Source: Acidobacteria bacterium RIFCSPHIGHO2_01_FULL_67_28 (GTDB lineage: Bacteria; Acidobacteriota; Terriglobia; Acidiferrales; 2-02-FULL-67-57). From it: a stretch of 6,268 nt of DNA. How positions within the stretch are numbered: the stretch's first letter is position 1; each line of letters begins with the position of its first letter. Below the pieces are notes generated by a model. It saw only the letters and a program-made list of their open reading frames with translations, was not told the DNA's origin and did not search any database. The DNA lies in assembly GCA_001766965.1 (NCBI GenBank), contig MEKM01000090.1, forward strand, positions 1-6,268, written 5' to 3'. This document shows, in pieces, positions 4,605 through 6,268 of the stretch. Made by a program: the position numbers and the translations under genes.

Positions 4605-5261
4605 ATGGCGAAGAAACAGCGCAGGAAGAAGTCCCGCGGGGCCGCGAAGAGGAGCCGCGCGAGCGAACGAGCGCGGCGCGCGCGCGCGGGACGGTCCTCG
4701 GCGAAAGCCGCGCTGGCCCGCCTGGTGGTGCCGCCCAAGGTGGTCGATCCTCGTGTGGCTCAGGTGATGAAGGTGTACGAAGGGGCCATGCGCCACTTCA
4801 ATCACCAGAACTTCCGCCGCGCCAAAGAAATCCTGGAGAAAGTGCTGGCAGGGCCGAGCCGCGAGCTGGCGGAGCGGGCGCGGGTCCATCTGGCCATCTG
4901 CGAGCAGCGCCTGCAGCGCGCCCCGGCAGTGCACCTGCGCGGGGCGGACGACCATTACCACTACGCGGTGTCGCAAATCAACTCGGGGAATTATGAGGAG
5001 GCGCGGGCGCATCTGGAAAAGGCGCGCAAGCTCGCGCCCAAGGCCGACCACGTCTACTACGCCCTGGCCTCGGTGGCGGCCCTCACCGGGGAGCCGGAGG
5101 AAGCTTGCAAGCACCTGGCCCAGGCCATCAAGCTCCGCCCCGAGAACCGCTACCACGCCCGCAACGACTCCGACTTCAAGCCGCTTGAGGACGACGTCCG
5201 CTTCCAGGAGTTGCTCTACCCGGAGCGGGGCGGCGCCCGGCTCACCGAGCTCCGCACCTGA
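4605..5261 (+). CDS. TPR-repeat protein with a highly basic N-terminal tail
   Basis: The 218-residue product has two parts. Residues 1-40 are very basic (17 Lys/Arg against one acidic residue) and rich in Ala/Ser, like a histone-H1 or nucleic-acid-binding tail. Residues about 54-180 form TPR-like helix pairs: one around 57-83 (YEGAMRHFNHQNFRRAKEIL core), another around 117-145 (GNYEEARAHLEKARKLAP) and a third around 150-180 (GEPEEACKHLAQAIKLRP). The end has ARND-x-DF-x-PL-x-DD-x-RF-x-ELL (185-204), a tail I recognise from acidobacterial TPR proteins. There is no signal peptide or membrane segment, so it is probably cytosolic. The ATG at 4605 was chosen because the predicted transcript starts near 4590. 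No Shine-Dalgarno precedes it, so translation may be nearly leaderless. glmU follows after 71 bp. The repeats suggest a protein-binding scaffold; the role is unknown. Confidence 0.85.
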   Translation: MAKKQRRKKSRGAAKRSRASERARRARAGRSSAKAALARLVVPPKVVDPRVAQVMKVYEGAMRHFNHQNFRRAKEILEKVLAGPSRELAERARVHLAICEQRLQRAPAVHLRGADDHYHYAVSQINSGNYEEARAHLEKARKLAPKADHVYYALASVAALTGEPEEACKHLAQAIKLRPENRYHARNDSDFKPLEDDVRFQELLYPERGGARLTELRT

Positions 5262-5332
5262 TCTCCGCCGCGCGAGAACCGCTGGCTCTTCCACCCGCAC
5301 CTGTGGTCTCATAGAAGCGACTGTGACTGCTG

Positions 5333-6268
5333 ATGCCTGCTGACCTCGCCATCGTCGTGCTGGCCGCCGGCAAGGGCACCCGGCTGAAATCCGGGCGCGC
5401 CAAGGTACTCCACCAGGCAGGCGGACTCCCGCTCATCGCGCAGGTTTTGCGCTCCTTGACTCCGCTAACGCGCGGAAGCCGTGCCTCCACGGCGGGCGTC
5501 TGGGTGGTGGTCGGCCACCAGGCCGACGCGGTGCGTGCGGCCGCGGAACCGTTCGCGGTGCGCACAGTCGTGCAGCGGCCGCAACTCGGCACCGGCCACG
5601 CCGTGGCCCAGGCCCTGAAGGTCCTGCCGCGCGGCAGCGCGCGCCTGCTCGTTCTGCCCGGCGACGCCCCGCTGCTGCGGCCGGAGACGCTTCAGGCTTT
5701 GGTGCGGGCGCACGCCGAACAGGGCGTGGCCGCCACCGTGCTGACGGCCGAGCTGGAGGAGCCGCGCGGCTACGGCCGCATCGTGCGGGACGCCTCCGGC
5801 GGCGTCGAGGCCATTGTCGAGCAAGGGGCGCTGCCGCCCGAGCAGGCCGGCCTGCGCGAGGTCAACTCCGGCACCTATGTCTTCAACCGGGCGAAGCTTG
5901 CCGGCGTGCTCGGAAAGCTCGGCCGGGACAACGTCCACCGCGAGTACTATCTGACCGACGCCATCAAACTGCTGCGGCAGGGCGGGGAGAGCGTGGCGGC
6001 GCACCTCGCCCGCGAGGCCGACGAAATCCTGGGAGTCAACACCCCCGCGGAGCTCGCCCGCGTGGACACCGTGCTGCGCTGGCGCAAAGCCGAGGCGTTG
6101 ATGGCCGCCGGCGTGACCCTCTACCAGCCCGAGACCCAGGCCATCGACCCGGACGTTGCCATCGGCCCGGACACTATCGTCGAGCGGGGCGTGGAGCTGC
6201 GCGGGGCCACCCGCCTCGGCCGCCGCTGCCACATCGGGGCTTCCTCGATCCTCGTGAACGCCGTCCTG
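5333..6268 (+). CDS. glmU: GlmU, UDP-GlcNAc pyrophosphorylase/GlcN-1-P acetyltransferase, 3' end outside the window
   Basis: GlmU makes UDP-N-acetylglucosamine from glucosamine-1-phosphate in the cytosol, feeding peptidoglycan and lipopolysaccharide synthesis. The 312 codons present cover the whole uridylyltransferase domain and the first turns of the left-handed beta-helix. The UTP-binding loop is LAAGKGTR (10-17) with K24 in the AKVLH segment. Q81, GTGHA (86-90), GDAPL (110-114) with the Mg ligand D111, GYGRI (146-150), E163, N178 and the second Mg ligand N236 are all present. Hexapeptide-type sequence starts near 271 (IGPDTIV, LGRRCHIG). The catalytic residues of the acetyltransferase domain lie beyond the window. 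Compared with E. coli there are about six extra residues in the loop near 44-54. An in-frame TGA three codons upstream fixes the ATG at 5333; no clear Shine-Dalgarno is seen. It may be transcribed together with the TPR gene. Confidence 0.95.
   Translation, partial: MPADLAIVVLAAGKGTRLKSGRAKVLHQAGGLPLIAQVLRSLTPLTRGSRASTAGVWVVVGHQADAVRAAAEPFAVRTVVQRPQLGTGHAVAQALKVLPRGSARLLVLPGDAPLLRPETLQALVRAHAEQGVAATVLTAELEEPRGYGRIVRDASGGVEAIVEQGALPPEQAGLREVNSGTYVFNRAKLAGVLGKLGRDNVHREYYLTDAIKLLRQGGESVAAHLAREADEILGVNTPAELARVDTVLRWRKAEALMAAGVTLYQPETQAIDPDVAIGPDTIVERGVELRGATRLGRRCHIGASSILVNAVL

Noticed and set aside
5465..6232. 255-codon minus-strand frame opposite glmU
   Set aside because: It is a Gly/Ala/Gln-rich antisense shadow of glmU, whose frame carries the full set of GlmU motifs.

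Overview
This window looks like ordinary chromosomal DNA from a GC-rich Gram-negative-type bacterium, most likely an acidobacterium or a relative. That placement is inference. It rests on the high GC content by eye, an MglA-type GTPase very close to the Myxococcus form, a small eight-cysteine zinc-ribbon protein, and a TPR protein whose C-terminal motif (ARND-x-DF-x-PL-x-DD-x-RF) I associate with Acidobacteria. No phage, CRISPR, toxin-antitoxin, defence or biosynthetic cluster is visible.

Layout. Bases 1-576 (minus) hold a DUF72 protein cut by the left edge. A 163-bp divergent spacer follows, then a stand-alone response-regulator receiver protein (740-1177, plus). It converges with 7 bp to spare on a minus-strand pair: a TIGR01777-type NAD(P)-binding epimerase-like protein (1665-2564) followed by the zinc-ribbon protein (1185-1601). 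A minus-strand tRNA-Asn(GUU) gene lies at 2735-2809, with its own predicted promoter. Just past its 3' end is a broken second copy of the tRNA 3' half, split by a 42-bp palindromic element. Next is a minus-strand pair: mglA (3730-4314), then nfi for endonuclease V (2954-3676), with a candidate terminator before the tRNA gene. A 290-bp divergent spacer (4315-4604) carries good sigma-70-type promoters in both directions. To its right are a TPR protein with a very basic N-terminal tail (4605-5261) and the first 312 codons of glmU (5333 to the right edge).

How the genes relate. I see no single pathway. GlmU makes UDP-GlcNAc for peptidoglycan and outer-membrane glycans. Endonuclease V acts on deaminated (inosine-containing) nucleic acid. 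MglA is a polarity and motility switch, and the receiver protein is a signalling module without a visible kinase. The epimerase-like, zinc-ribbon, DUF72 and TPR proteins have no firmly established role.

The most unusual structure is the tRNA-Asn 3'-half duplication interrupted by a palindrome. Three predicted promoters (tRNA-Asn, mglA, TPR gene) share an extended -10 of the form TGC-TAnAAn. I found no convincing new multi-gene system.
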